64,000 bases of DNA, from NCBI RefSeq assembly GCF_034929435.1, contig NZ_JAYFUM010000005.1:248001-312000 (forward strand). The letters are read 5' to 3'. Positions 1 through 8,355 of the stretch are shown in pieces. Both the position numbers and the translations under genes were made by a program. The DNA is from Arcicella rigui (GTDB lineage Bacteria > Bacteroidota > Bacteroidia > Cytophagales > Spirosomataceae). Numbering within the stretch: the stretch's first letter is position 1; each line of letters starts with the position of its first letter. The notes beneath the pieces are model-generated. The model made no database searches. It saw only the letters and a program-made list of their open reading frames with translations, and was not told where the DNA came from.

Positions 1-1
1 A

Positions 2-946
2 AGTTGGAAAAATGATGGCTATTCAGAGCAAGTCATTACAAATTCTATCAATGTCGCTCAAGAAGTATCACAAAAAATGGTGGCTTGGGCAAAAAATGAT
101 GGCTACTTGAAACTAAGTACTTTAAGAAGGTACAAGCCTATAAAAGGAGAGGGGAATTGGTATCCAACTCCGCCTGCCTATATGGAAGCCGTTGAACCTA
201 ATTGGCGAACGATTAGACCAATGTTGATAGATACTTGTAACCAATTTAAGCCGATTCCGCCAGTAGCGTACAGTGCCGAAGAGGGAAGTGAATTTTATAA
301 ATTGGCGAAAGCGGTATATGACATTAGTAAAAATTCAACTTTAGAGCAAAGAACCATCGCTGCTTTTTGGGATTGTAACCCTTTTGCCATCAATACTTCT
401 GGACACATGTCGATTGGTTTCAAAAAAATGAGTCCGGGCGGACACTGGATGAATATCACAAGTATCGCCTCGAACAAAGCAAAACTTCCGTTTGGACAGT
501 CGTTGATGCTTCATTCATTGGTTGCCACTACTTTGATGGATGCTTTTATTAGTTGTTGGGATGAAAAGTACAGGAGTAACCGAATCAGACCTGAAACGGT
601 AATTAATAAATTGATAGATATTCGTTGGCAACCACTTTTACAAACGCCACCGTTTCCAGAATATACCAGCGGACACAGCGTAATTTCAACCGCTTCGGCA
701 GAAGTATTGACTTACTTTTTGGGAGACAGCTTTGAATACATAGATGATTCTGAAATCTATTTTGATTTACAGCCACGCAAATTTACTTCTTTCCGACAAG
801 CCGCTAACGAAGCTGCCGTGTCACGTTTTTATGGTGGCATTCATTATATGGACGCCATCGAAAACGGACAAACACAAGGTGGAAATTTAGGGAAATTTGT
901 AGTGAATAAAATCAAAACCTTAGGGATTCAGCCTTTTGTGAAGTAG
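2..946 (+). CDS. Vanadium-dependent haloperoxidase / PAP2 superfamily protein, 5' truncated
   Basis: The reading frame is open from the first bases of the window, so the gene starts upstream and the ATG at 77 is probably internal. The C-terminal half carries the PAP2/vanadate-binding signature: PEYTSGHS around codons 195-202 counted from position 77, then SRFYGGIHYMDA about 50 residues later. These supply the Arg and two His residues that bind phosphate or vanadate and act as nucleophile in this superfamily. The spacing and the GGIH form resemble vanadium haloperoxidase-like proteins rather than the short membrane PAP2 lipid phosphatases, and no membrane segments are visible. The substrate cannot be inferred. 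The N-terminus and any signal peptide lie outside the window. Confidence 0.85.
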   Translation, partial: SWKNDGYSEQVITNSINVAQEVSQKMVAWAKNDGYLKLSTLRRYKPIKGEGNWYPTPPAYMEAVEPNWRTIRPMLIDTCNQFKPIPPVAYSAEEGSEFYKLAKAVYDISKNSTLEQRTIAAFWDCNPFAINTSGHMSIGFKKMSPGGHWMNITSIASNKAKLPFGQSLMLHSLVATTLMDAFISCWDEKYRSNRIRPETVINKLIDIRWQPLLQTPPFPEYTSGHSVISTASAEVLTYFLGDSFEYIDDSEIYFDLQPRKFTSFRQAANEAAVSRFYGGIHYMDAIENGQTQGGNLGKFVVNKIKTLGIQPFVK

Positions 947-1013
947 CATGGTTTGAGATTTAGTACTTAATGCCTAATTTTAAGCTTTATTTTCTTTATC
1001 AACATCAATCATT

Positions 1014-1499
1014 ATGGCAGAGAGTTTATATATTCCTACAACCGAAAATCGTCAAGAAATTTATGAGGCAATTTTGCCACAAGTAAAGGCTTTAATTACG
1101 GATGAGGCTGATTTAATTGCCAATCTTGCGAATATTTCGGCGGTTTTACGTGAGGCTTTTGGCTTTTTTTGGGTAGGATTTTATCTGAAAAAAGAGAATC
1201 AATTGGTTTTAGGCCCATTCCAAGGCCCAATTGCTTGTACTCGTATTCCGTTTACAAAAGGCGTTTGTGGACATTGTTATAGCACTCAGCAAACCGTAAT
1301 TGTACCAGACGTAGAGGAATTTCCCGGACATATTGCTTGTGCCTCTGCTTCAAAATCTGAAATTGTATTGCCTGTTTTTGATAAGTCTGGAGAGGTATGT
1401 ATGGTACTGGATGTTGACTCTGATAAGTTGAATGATTTTTCAGAAACAGATGCCGAAGGTTTAGGCAATATTTTAAAAGTATTGGAAGGAACTTTATAA
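1014..1499 (+). CDS. msrC: Free methionine-R-sulfoxide reductase (GAF domain, fRMsr)
   Basis: A 161-residue single GAF-domain protein that reduces free L-methionine-R-sulfoxide in the cytoplasm using thioredoxin. The three family cysteines are present at C75 (IACTR), C85 (GVCGHC) and C109 (PGHIACASASKSEIV). Their 10- and 24-residue spacing is that of the E. coli enzyme (C84, C94, C118). The length is normal (E. coli YebR is about 165 aa). The ATG follows the previous stop by about 65 nt, so it may be expressed separately. It converges with the minus-strand cassette at 1536-2413. Identification is secure; the symbol is by family. Confidence 0.9.
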   Translation: MAESLYIPTTENRQEIYEAILPQVKALITDEADLIANLANISAVLREAFGFFWVGFYLKKENQLVLGPFQGPIACTRIPFTKGVCGHCYSTQQTVIVPDVEEFPGHIACASASKSEIVLPVFDKSGEVCMVLDVDSDKLNDFSETDAEGLGNILKVLEGTL

Positions 1500-1535
1500 G
1501 TTCTTCCATTAATGATGTTAGATAATTGTTTAAAT

Positions 1536-2153
1536 CTACTCTAAAGTTAACCAGCTTGTTACTAAGGATGAGTATTCTCCAAAAGTTAATTCGTTAGGTA
1601 GCCAATTATTTTCTTCACAAAGAGATGGCAATGACTCTTGAAAGAGCTTATATTCATAGATTATCTTAGAGGCACTTGGGAGTTTATCAGGTGTTTTTGT
1701 AGAAAGCCAATTTCGAATAATTTTAATTGCTTCTTCCACAGAATCTTTATGTTCCTTAATGTCTTGCCCTGATAAGTCCGAAATAAATTGCTTAAACCTG
1801 AATTTTTGACTTTCTATTATTAAGTATTGATTTAATCTTTGTCTTTTCGTCCCAAATTCAATTGCCCCAATACAAATTCCTAATTCCAATGGCATATTGA
1901 ATCTTGGTAAATTTTCTGTTTCGCTCAAGGCTACTCTTGATAAATCATGGATAGAGTATTTACTTTCACGAATTAATTGAACAATATTTTGGATTCTTAT
2001 ACTTGAAGAGTCTTCATATTCTTTGGCACAACGTAAAATGAAACCACACTTATGAACCACGAATAGTATAGCATTAAAGATTTCTTCATATTTTTCGTCG
2101 AAAGGACAATTGATAAAAACGTTACGTTCGTAGTTGGCAATAGGCTGTTTCAT
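1536..2153 (-). CDS. Uncharacterised protein with TIR/deoxyribosyltransferase-like motif order
   Basis: A 205-residue soluble protein with no signal peptide or membrane segment; I do not recognise a named family. Conserved-looking blocks are VFINCPFDEKY (12-22), RCAKEYEDSSSIR (41-53), SIHDLSR (67-73) and LPRFNMPLELGI (82-93), followed by FISDLSGQDIKEH near 123-135. An Asp-Leu-Ser strand end followed by N-x-P-x-E-L-G is the arrangement seen in nucleoside deoxyribosyltransferase-like and some TIR-like NAD-consuming domains, where the Glu (here E90) is catalytic. That comparison is inference. The start ATG overlaps the upstream gene's stop by one base (TAATG), so the two are translationally coupled. 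A stand-alone two-gene cassette with a small basic partner would fit a defence or toxin role, but nothing here proves it. Confidence 0.6.
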   Translation of the reverse strand: MKQPIANYERNVFINCPFDEKYEEIFNAILFVVHKCGFILRCAKEYEDSSSIRIQNIVQLIRESKYSIHDLSRVALSETENLPRFNMPLELGICIGAIEFGTKRQRLNQYLIIESQKFRFKQFISDLSGQDIKEHKDSVEEAIKIIRNWLSTKTPDKLPSASKIIYEYKLFQESLPSLCEENNWLPNELTFGEYSSLVTSWLTLE

Positions 2154-2413
2154 TAGACACTCTTTTTACTATTTTTTACTTTAATTACAGCATTTTCTGC
2201 TTTTAAGGCGATTTCTTTTTTCACATTAGGGTTAGGCTTTATCGTAATGCTTTCTTTTTTAACACCCTTAAAAGGTTTTCCATCAGATTTTACATCAATG
2301 AATTTACCAGTTTGGGTATCTCTTTTTACATAATTTCCTGTTGATGGGTTAAAGATTTGACTTCTACCTTTTACTTGCCCTTTTCTTGAATTATTACCTG
2401 TATTGGTTGCCAT
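2153..2413 (-). CDS. Small basic protein, partner of the downstream TIR-like gene
   Basis: An 86-residue, Lys/Arg/Asn-rich protein with no membrane segment. The recognisable core is a compact motif, FNPSTGNYVKRDTQTGKF (residues 22-39), followed by GKPFKGVKKE (45-54), and then a lysine-rich tail. Similar short proteins with a TGxxVKRDTxTGxF core occur in many bacteria as hypothetical proteins, to my recollection. It is the first gene of a two-gene operon (TAATG overlap) with a TAnnTTTG promoter element about 80 nt upstream. The composition would suit nucleic-acid or acidic-partner binding. The function is unknown, and an antitoxin or accessory role is only a guess from the arrangement. Confidence 0.65.
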   Translation of the reverse strand: MATNTGNNSRKGQVKGRSQIFNPSTGNYVKRDTQTGKFIDVKSDGKPFKGVKKESITIKPNPNVKKEIALKAENAVIKVKNSKKSV

Positions 2414-2494
2414 ATCTTATTGATGTTTTTAAGATGTAATGTGTGCTGTAATCAATTTATAGAAATGATTCTTTCTGAATGATTTGAGCTTATT

Positions 2495-2502
2495 CAAATT
2501 TA
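2495..2502 (-). promoter_or_regulatory. Promoter -7 element of the 1536-2413 cassette
   Basis: On the minus strand this reads TAAATTTG, a perfect match to the Bacteroidota -7 consensus TAnnTTTG. The -33 region is weak (GTGTTT instead of TTG). The predicted transcript would start about 75 nt upstream of the ATG at 2413. The rest of 2414-2600 is AT-rich with no other gene. Confidence 0.5.
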
Positions 2503-2601
2503 CAAATTTTGTGTATTTATAAACACTTTACTTTAAAAAGTATTTTTGTAAGTTGCTGTGTATTTAATAGATAGAATAAAATATACTTTTAGTAAATAAA
2601 A

Positions 2602-2639
2602 AGCCTTTCTTTTTTCGGAAGACCGAGAAAAGAAAGGCT
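2602..2639 (-). terminator. Intrinsic terminator after the GLPGLI gene
   Basis: A 17-bp stem (2602-2618 with 2623-2639, one mismatch) around a 4-nt loop. On the minus strand it is followed by a T-rich run. It lies about 75 nt past the stop of the minus-strand gene at 2713 and insulates the 1536-2413 cassette from it. Confidence 0.75.
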
Positions 2640-2712
2640 AAATTATATTTTACTCAGATGATTTTAAAAATTTCAGAAATATAATTCATATCTCATAATT
2701 CATACCTCATCC

Positions 2713-3456
2713 TTAATACCTAATCGACCAATAAGGGTTCATTTCTTCTTTGATTTTCTCTTTAATGAATTTATCCGTCATTTCCTGATAGGCTTTCTCA
2801 TTGAGTTTTTTGCCTTTCAGTTTTTTGGGTAATGCCATTTCTTGGTTTAATTTCTTGAACTCAATCTTACTGGCTTCTATCATCACTGTGCCGTCGTTGA
2901 TGTCTAATTCCAGAATCAATCCGGGTAAGCCCCAAAGTCTTTCTGGCCCTGCATTCGACATAATATCTTGGGCAAACCATGCTATAATTTTTTGCTTTTT
3001 GATAGTGTCTTCAACCATCGCTTTCATACAAATATGTCCAGCTACTTCTTTGATGTCATTTAGGATTTTCCAGTTAGGTACTTGCAATGAATCTTCAATA
3101 ATGTAGGTTTTTCCTAAGATTTCAAACACATCTGTCATAGTGTTTTTAGCAAAATTTCTGTTCACAATGTACTCTTCTTTTCGCCAAGCATAGCCTTCTG
3201 ATTCATCCGTTTTTTCGTCTGAGTTGACATACTTACTTTCGTTTTCATTGAAATACAAAAGTGTATAGACTTTCCAATCATCTTTTCCCGCAAACATATA
3301 AGTAAGTTTTTCCTTTTCTTGTTTACTTAAATAAGTAAGCTGATTGTTCATTTTTGTCCAATAGGTTGTACGAGTAAAGTACACAACCCCTTCGGTATTT
3401 TGTGCTTGAAGCGACAAAGTGAATAAAATAAATGCGAGTGTGAGTATTTTTTTCAT
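2713..3456 (-). CDS. GLPGLI family protein
   Basis: A 247-residue exported protein. The N-terminus (MKKILTLAFILFTLSLQAQ) is a classic signal peptide with cleavage near residue 19. The family-naming motif appears as RLWGLPGLILEL around residues 173-184, preceded by AWFAQDI. GLPGLI proteins are confined largely to Bacteroidota. They are typically encoded next to TonB-receptor-like outer-membrane proteins, as here: the barrel gene at 3722-6535 lies directly upstream on the same strand, separated by a 265-bp repeat array. The biochemical role is not established; a periplasmic accessory of the barrel protein is a reasonable inference. Confidence 0.88.
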   Translation of the reverse strand: MKKILTLAFILFTLSLQAQNTEGVVYFTRTTYWTKMNNQLTYLSKQEKEKLTYMFAGKDDWKVYTLLYFNENESKYVNSDEKTDESEGYAWRKEEYIVNRNFAKNTMTDVFEILGKTYIIEDSLQVPNWKILNDIKEVAGHICMKAMVEDTIKKQKIIAWFAQDIMSNAGPERLWGLPGLILELDINDGTVMIEASKIEFKKLNQEMALPKKLKGKKLNEKAYQEMTDKFIKEKIKEEMNPYWSIRY

Positions 3457-3469
3457 AATTCAAAATTTA

Positions 3470-3720
3470 GCTATAAGCTTTGAGCTACGAGCTATGAGTT
3501 TTAAGTTTTTAGCTATAAGCTTTGAGCTGTAAGTTATGAGCTTTGAGCCTTGAGCTACGAGTTTTAGTTTTTAGCTATAAGTTTTAAGCTTTGAGTTGTG
3601 AGCTTTGAGATTTAAGCTACGAGCTATGAGTTTCAAGCTTTGAGCTGTAAGTTAGTTATGAGCTTTGAGCCTTGAGCTACAAGTTTTAGTTTTAAGCTCA
3701 TAGCTCAAAGCTCACAGCTA
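3470..3720. repeat. Degenerate AGCTTTGAGCT word array with inverted end
   Basis: About 250 bp between two co-directional genes consists of variants of AGCTTTGAGCT, AGCTATAAGCTTTGAGCT and GAGCTACGAGCTATGAG in direct orientation. The array ends in the reverse-complement vocabulary (AGCTCATAGCTCAAAGCT, 3696-3713), so the transcript can fold into a long branched hairpin. A second array with the same vocabulary lies at 51430-51606. The units are not exact and there are no unique spacers, so this is not a CRISPR array. It probably sits within the transcript of the barrel/GLPGLI pair. Confidence 0.8.
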
Positions 3721-3721
3721 C

Positions 3722-6535
3722 CTAAAACCAACCTTCGTTTTTCTTTAATTTATCAACATGACCTTTTACGTTATAAGTAAGACTCAACATAAAGTATCTT
3801 GCCAAAGTAAGTGCCGTTTGGTTGGTAACATAGTTTTGATAACCTCGTTGAGTAATAGATTGACGCTTGTTGAAAACATCGAATGCTGCCAAACGAATTT
3901 CTAATTTATTGTCTTTCATTACTAAACGTCTTACCGAACAGTTAAGAATTGGAATTTCTTGATTAAAATTAAAGCGGTCGTTGCGATAGCTGTTATAGTC
4001 AAGATTAGTCTCAAAAAAGGTTTTCTTAGCAAAATTCCACTTGATAGACGCATCCAATCCTTTTGTTTTAATATCCTGATTTTGTCCTTCTTCAATAGAG
4101 TACTTAATGGTATTGAAGCCTAATCTACTGCTGAAATTCATCAAGAGTTTATCGCTTGGCGTAAGGCTAAAGCCTAAATTGACCGAATAGCCTTGATTAT
4201 TAGTTTCATTTTTTACTCCGTTAATAAAGGTTGGATTTGAAGTATTATTAACGCTTCCGTTCATATTCACCGTTAGTTTAGTCTTGATAATCGGGAAACT
4301 TGTATAAATACCTACATTGATTCTTTTTCCACCTTCGATGTTCACGGGCTGAGTACGAGTTACAAAATTGGCATCAATCGTTTGGTTATAAACAATTTGG
4401 CTCAAGTAATAATTGTAGCTCGTCCACAAACTGATGTTGGCAAAAGTAGCTGGGTCGAATTTGTAGAAATCAAGACCAATTTCATGGCTTTTGGTAGGTA
4501 ACAAATTCTGATTACCCGAAGTGATATAAAATGGGTTGTTGTTGTTGACAACGGGTTGTAAATCGCTAATACTTGGTGCTTCTACGTTTAGGTTATAATT
4601 GAAACCTAAGTAAGCATTGTTTTTAAATTCAATACTGGTAGAAAGATTAGGCGTGATTGCCTCGAATGTTTTCGTGATTTCAGAATTGAGGGCAGCGTCT
4701 TTTTTAGGATACAGTTTTCCGTTTAAGTCATAACGCAAAGCCGCCAAACCAGCAGAAATATTAATTCCCGAATGCGAGTAACGAACGCTACTTCCAATTC
4801 TGTTATAAGTAATGGTGTTTTTGTAGAAGGTACTCAAACTGTCCATTCGCTTATTTTCTAACAATGAATTGAATGCGTCTCTGCCTACGTCTTGTTTACT
4901 GCTGTTGAAATTATAGAAAGATTCCCAATAGATTTTTTTAGAAAGTGGTTCTAAGAAATACAAACCGCCTTTTATAAAACTATTAGTATTGGCATTTTGG
5001 TTGAGCTGACCAATGGCTTTAATTTGGTCGTTTACATTTTGGGCTGCAAAGAATTTTGTGAGTGATTTTAGATTATCAGTTCCATCTGTTGAAGCTCTAC
5101 TGAATGCCAAACTCGAAGCAAAACTACGTCCTTTCTTTTTGAATTTATGTCTAAAAATAGCTGTACCCGATAAATTAAAGGCATTCAGGTCTGAACCATT
5201 ACCAATATTTGATGCGTTTTGAAGTGCATTATTTTCATTAAAAAATCGCTGACTTTGAGCAAGCGTAGTATTTGAATTACTAAAACTCAAATTTGCTTTT
5301 GTAATCAAAGTATTGCTTGAATCTAACATTTGTTCAAATCGTGCCGCAACGCTGTGGTTTCCTCTGAAACTACTCGTATTACTGGTATCACTGGTATTGA
5401 AAGAACTGTTTTCCAAGAAAGTTTTTCTACTTTCATATTGGTCGAGATTCAGTTTGGTCTGATTGTAAAAGTAGCTTGTACTTAGTTTTGTTTTCTTGAA
5501 AGTATAATTGTAATTCACCCCGCTTCCAAAGTTTTTGGTAAAACCCTTTCCATCGAAATTATCTAAAATTCCACCCCCATCCATAAAATAGTATCTGCCA
5601 CCACCACCAAAACCAAAGTCGCCATTGTCATTTTGGTTGAAAGAGTTATTTCCTTTAAACTCACCGTAATCACTCCAGTTTACACCCGTTTCGTTGATGT
5701 TGTTGGTATAGCCAAGAATTGAAAACTGTTCTTTTTTATTGAAACGGTTATAATTACCACGAAAAGCGTTTCTTGATTCAGTACCCACAGCTCCCGTAAT
5801 TTTTCCGAAAGAGCCTTTTTTGAATTCATCTTTTAGCTCCAAATTGATGGTTTTTTCTTTTTTACCATCGTCCACACCTGTCAAGGTCGCTTGTTCAGAC
5901 TTTCCATTAAATACTTGTACTTTAGAAATCGTTTCAGCACCTAAGTTTTTGGTAGCCGCTTTGGGGTCGTCGCCGAAAAAGGTTTTGCCGTCCACCAATA
6001 CTTTTTTTACGTCCTTGCCTTGTGCTTTGATATTACCACTGGCATCTACTTCAATACCGGGCAAACGTCGGAGTAAATCTTCTACCGATGAGCCAGGTGG
6101 CACTTTGAAAGAAGCCGCATTGTACTCAATGGTATCGCCTTTGATACTCAGCGGAGCTTTAGCCGTTTTTACGACTACCTCTAAAAGTTCTTGTGAAATG
6201 GGTTTGATTTTGATTGCTCCTAAGTCCGTTATTTCGTTGTTGGCAACACTGATTTTTAATTGATACGGAAGGAAACCTACGAAAGAAATTTTTAGGAGAT
6301 AATTGGCATTTTTTACATTCTTAAATTCAAAAGCTCCTTTGTCGTTGGCTCTGGCAAAATTGACTAATGCCGAATCTTTAGGTTGTAGAAGCATAACTGT
6401 GGCCCCAGACATGGTGGTCGAGTTGGTGTCTTGTACAATACCCTTAATGGTTACTCTTGTCGGAGCTTGGGCAAAGATGAGCGTAGAAACAGAAAGTAGG
6501 TAAAAGAGGCACGTGAGTATAGTAGATTTTTTCAT
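3722..6535 (-). CDS. Outer membrane beta-barrel protein (TonB-receptor-like, CarboxypepD_reg N-terminus)
   Basis: A 937-residue outer-membrane protein. A signal peptide (residues 1-22, ending FAQA) is followed by a carboxypeptidase-regulatory-like beta-sandwich (about 28-110). Next comes a plug-like domain containing GSSVEDLLRRLPGIEVD and VLVDGKTFFGDDP (about 145-190), then a long barrel rich in alternating aromatic strands. The sequence ends in a GWF terminal aromatic. The organisation matches the outer-membrane beta-barrel family adjacent to GLPGLI proteins. A transported ligand cannot be deduced. The downstream GLPGLI gene is probably a functional partner. There is no SusD-like gene nearby, so this is not a polysaccharide utilisation locus. 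Confidence 0.85.
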   Translation of the reverse strand: MKKSTILTCLFYLLSVSTLIFAQAPTRVTIKGIVQDTNSTTMSGATVMLLQPKDSALVNFARANDKGAFEFKNVKNANYLLKISFVGFLPYQLKISVANNEITDLGAIKIKPISQELLEVVVKTAKAPLSIKGDTIEYNAASFKVPPGSSVEDLLRRLPGIEVDASGNIKAQGKDVKKVLVDGKTFFGDDPKAATKNLGAETISKVQVFNGKSEQATLTGVDDGKKEKTINLELKDEFKKGSFGKITGAVGTESRNAFRGNYNRFNKKEQFSILGYTNNINETGVNWSDYGEFKGNNSFNQNDNGDFGFGGGGRYYFMDGGGILDNFDGKGFTKNFGSGVNYNYTFKKTKLSTSYFYNQTKLNLDQYESRKTFLENSSFNTSDTSNTSSFRGNHSVAARFEQMLDSSNTLITKANLSFSNSNTTLAQSQRFFNENNALQNASNIGNGSDLNAFNLSGTAIFRHKFKKKGRSFASSLAFSRASTDGTDNLKSLTKFFAAQNVNDQIKAIGQLNQNANTNSFIKGGLYFLEPLSKKIYWESFYNFNSSKQDVGRDAFNSLLENKRMDSLSTFYKNTITYNRIGSSVRYSHSGINISAGLAALRYDLNGKLYPKKDAALNSEITKTFEAITPNLSTSIEFKNNAYLGFNYNLNVEAPSISDLQPVVNNNNPFYITSGNQNLLPTKSHEIGLDFYKFDPATFANISLWTSYNYYLSQIVYNQTIDANFVTRTQPVNIEGGKRINVGIYTSFPIIKTKLTVNMNGSVNNTSNPTFINGVKNETNNQGYSVNLGFSLTPSDKLLMNFSSRLGFNTIKYSIEEGQNQDIKTKGLDASIKWNFAKKTFFETNLDYNSYRNDRFNFNQEIPILNCSVRRLVMKDNKLEIRLAAFDVFNKRQSITQRGYQNYVTNQTALTLARYFMLSLTYNVKGHVDKLKKNEGWF

Positions 6536-6685
6536 GATGTAATTATTGATTTTTGATGAGGTTTAAAATGAAGATGTAAGGTAACTATTTTTTTAGTTAT
6601 AAAAAACATCTTAACACATTTTAACAATATAATATCAAGGATGTAGCTTTTGGGCAATTGTTGCAATTCGCTGAAGAATTATTTA

Positions 6686-6724
6686 AAAAAAATGGCTGAT
6701 AGTTGTTGTGAAACCATCAGCCGT
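6686..6724 (-). terminator. Intrinsic terminator after trehalase
   Basis: The stem GGCTGAT/ATCAGCC (6694-6700 with 6716-6722) is followed on the minus strand by a run of eight T residues. It lies just beyond the trehalase stop codon and ends the MFS-trehalase transcript before the barrel gene's promoter region. Confidence 0.75.
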
Positions 6725-6742
6725 TTTATAAAGTACCAAAAT

Positions 6743-8248
6743 CTATGAATTCAAAAATTTAATCATTACACCGTTTGTCCAACCAAAGCCGTCTTGATTG
6801 GGGTACTCGCCACCACTGGCATTGATGTTTGGTGTTTCTACGTTGTATTTTTCAGTCATTTTCCCAGTTTTTTGGTAAACTGTTTCGTTGGTTTTCATCC
6901 AACGAGTTTTGATTTTCTCTGCCAAATTATCAATTCCGTAGCGTTTAAGTCCTTCATAAGCAATGTATTGTAAAGGTGCCCAGCCGTTTGGTGCGTCCCA
7001 TTGTTGCCCAGAAGTATGTGTGGTTGTGATTAAACCACCTTCTTTCAAGAAATTATCTTTCAGTATTTTGGCTACATTACTTGCTTGGAATTTGTTGGCA
7101 ATTTCAAAAAATAGGGGAAAAACGGCGGCTAAAGAGTATGATTTTGTCGGTTTTTGTTCGATAAAATCATAGTCGAAGTAAAAGCCAATTTCTACGCTAT
7201 AACAATATTTTTTAATGGCTTTTTCTCTGTTTTTTGCCGCATTATAAAACTTCTTGGCAGAGTAATTATCTTCAAGAAGTAAAAAGGCACGGAACAAGGT
7301 TTTTTCAAGATTAAGCATTAAACAATTCAAATCCACAGGAATAATATCAGTAGTGTGAATGGTCGTCATGTTTTGTCCATCCTTAAACCAACGACTGCTA
7401 AAATCCCAACCCGATTCTGCGGCGGCTCTGATGTGTCGATAGATTTTCTCAGCACTTTCAGTAGCGTGTTCTGCAATTTCTAAATCTTCTTTATAAGCCT
7501 CTGGGCGTGGCGTTTCGTTGGCATCCCAATAACGATTCAGTAAACTTCCGTTAGGCATTTTTACCACTCGTCGCTCTGCTTGATTTGTACTTGACAATAA
7601 CTCTTTGCCTTTCATCCAAAAGTCATACTCTTTTTCTAAAGCAGGCAAATATTTCAAAAGTACTTCATCGCCTTTTTCTTGACGGAGTAATTCTACCATC
7701 ATAGCAAAAAATGGCGGTTGTGAACGTCCGAGAAAGTAAGTTCTATTTCCGTTGGGAATGTAACCCAAAGTATCAATCAAGAAAGCAAAATTGTCAATGA
7801 TGTTTTCAATCAAATCTATTTTGCCATGCACTTGCAAGCCCAACATCGTGAAGTAACTATCCCAATAATAAATTTCTTGGAATCTTCCTCCTGGAACTAC
7901 ATAGCGAGAAGGAAGACGAATCAAAGATCCGTTTTCTTCTTGTTGTTCGGGTTCACGGGTGAGTATCGGCCATAAATCTTCCAAGTGTTGAGCAATCGGT
8001 TTTGAAGTATCGCTTTTGTACTCGTTGGTAGATTGGCTGTTGGCCTGATAGTTTTCCTCAATGAATCGTGATAAATCAAAACCAGCTACCTGACGAGCTT
8101 GATTGTATTTTTCGGTAATCAAAGCTTCGTCGTACTTGGGTATGAAGTCGTTGAAGGTTTTTGAATCTGGAAAAATGTCACTCAATTGAACATCAATGAA
8201 CAATTGAGTAAATGTTTGTTTATCAGGAGAATTAGTAAAGTTGGACAT
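6743..8248 (-). CDS. treF: Trehalase, glycoside hydrolase family 37, cytoplasmic type
   Basis: A 501-residue enzyme hydrolysing alpha,alpha-trehalose to two glucose molecules. Both GH37 signatures are present: PGGRFQEIYYWDSYF (119-133) and QWDAPNGWAPLQY (416-428). The catalytic-acid region ESGWDFSSRW and the C-terminal GGEYPNQDGFGWTNGV block are also present. The N-terminus has no signal peptide, which points to intracellular trehalose like E. coli TreF rather than periplasmic TreA. The upstream MFS gene (107 nt away, same strand) would then import the sugar, and the AraC gene beyond it is the likely regulator. The symbol is assigned by localisation and family. Confidence 0.9.
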   Translation of the reverse strand: MSNFTNSPDKQTFTQLFIDVQLSDIFPDSKTFNDFIPKYDEALITEKYNQARQVAGFDLSRFIEENYQANSQSTNEYKSDTSKPIAQHLEDLWPILTREPEQQEENGSLIRLPSRYVVPGGRFQEIYYWDSYFTMLGLQVHGKIDLIENIIDNFAFLIDTLGYIPNGNRTYFLGRSQPPFFAMMVELLRQEKGDEVLLKYLPALEKEYDFWMKGKELLSSTNQAERRVVKMPNGSLLNRYWDANETPRPEAYKEDLEIAEHATESAEKIYRHIRAAAESGWDFSSRWFKDGQNMTTIHTTDIIPVDLNCLMLNLEKTLFRAFLLLEDNYSAKKFYNAAKNREKAIKKYCYSVEIGFYFDYDFIEQKPTKSYSLAAVFPLFFEIANKFQASNVAKILKDNFLKEGGLITTTHTSGQQWDAPNGWAPLQYIAYEGLKRYGIDNLAEKIKTRWMKTNETVYQKTGKMTEKYNVETPNINASGGEYPNQDGFGWTNGVMIKFLNS

Positions 8249-8355
8249 AACTCAACATCGCATTCGAGTTTGTTGTTAGACAAACAAATCTTGAATATTA
8301 ATTTATAGATTGTTTATAAAAAGAAAAAGCAATTGCAAGGTATTATTTTTTGGAA

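Noticed and set aside
3470..3720. CRISPR-like regularity of AGCTTTGAGCT units
   Set aside because: Units are degenerate and contiguous with no unique spacers, and no cas gene is in the window.
2713..6535. Polysaccharide utilisation locus (SusC/SusD pair)
   Set aside because: The barrel protein is paired with GLPGLI, with no SusD-like lipoprotein or glycoside hydrolase beside it.
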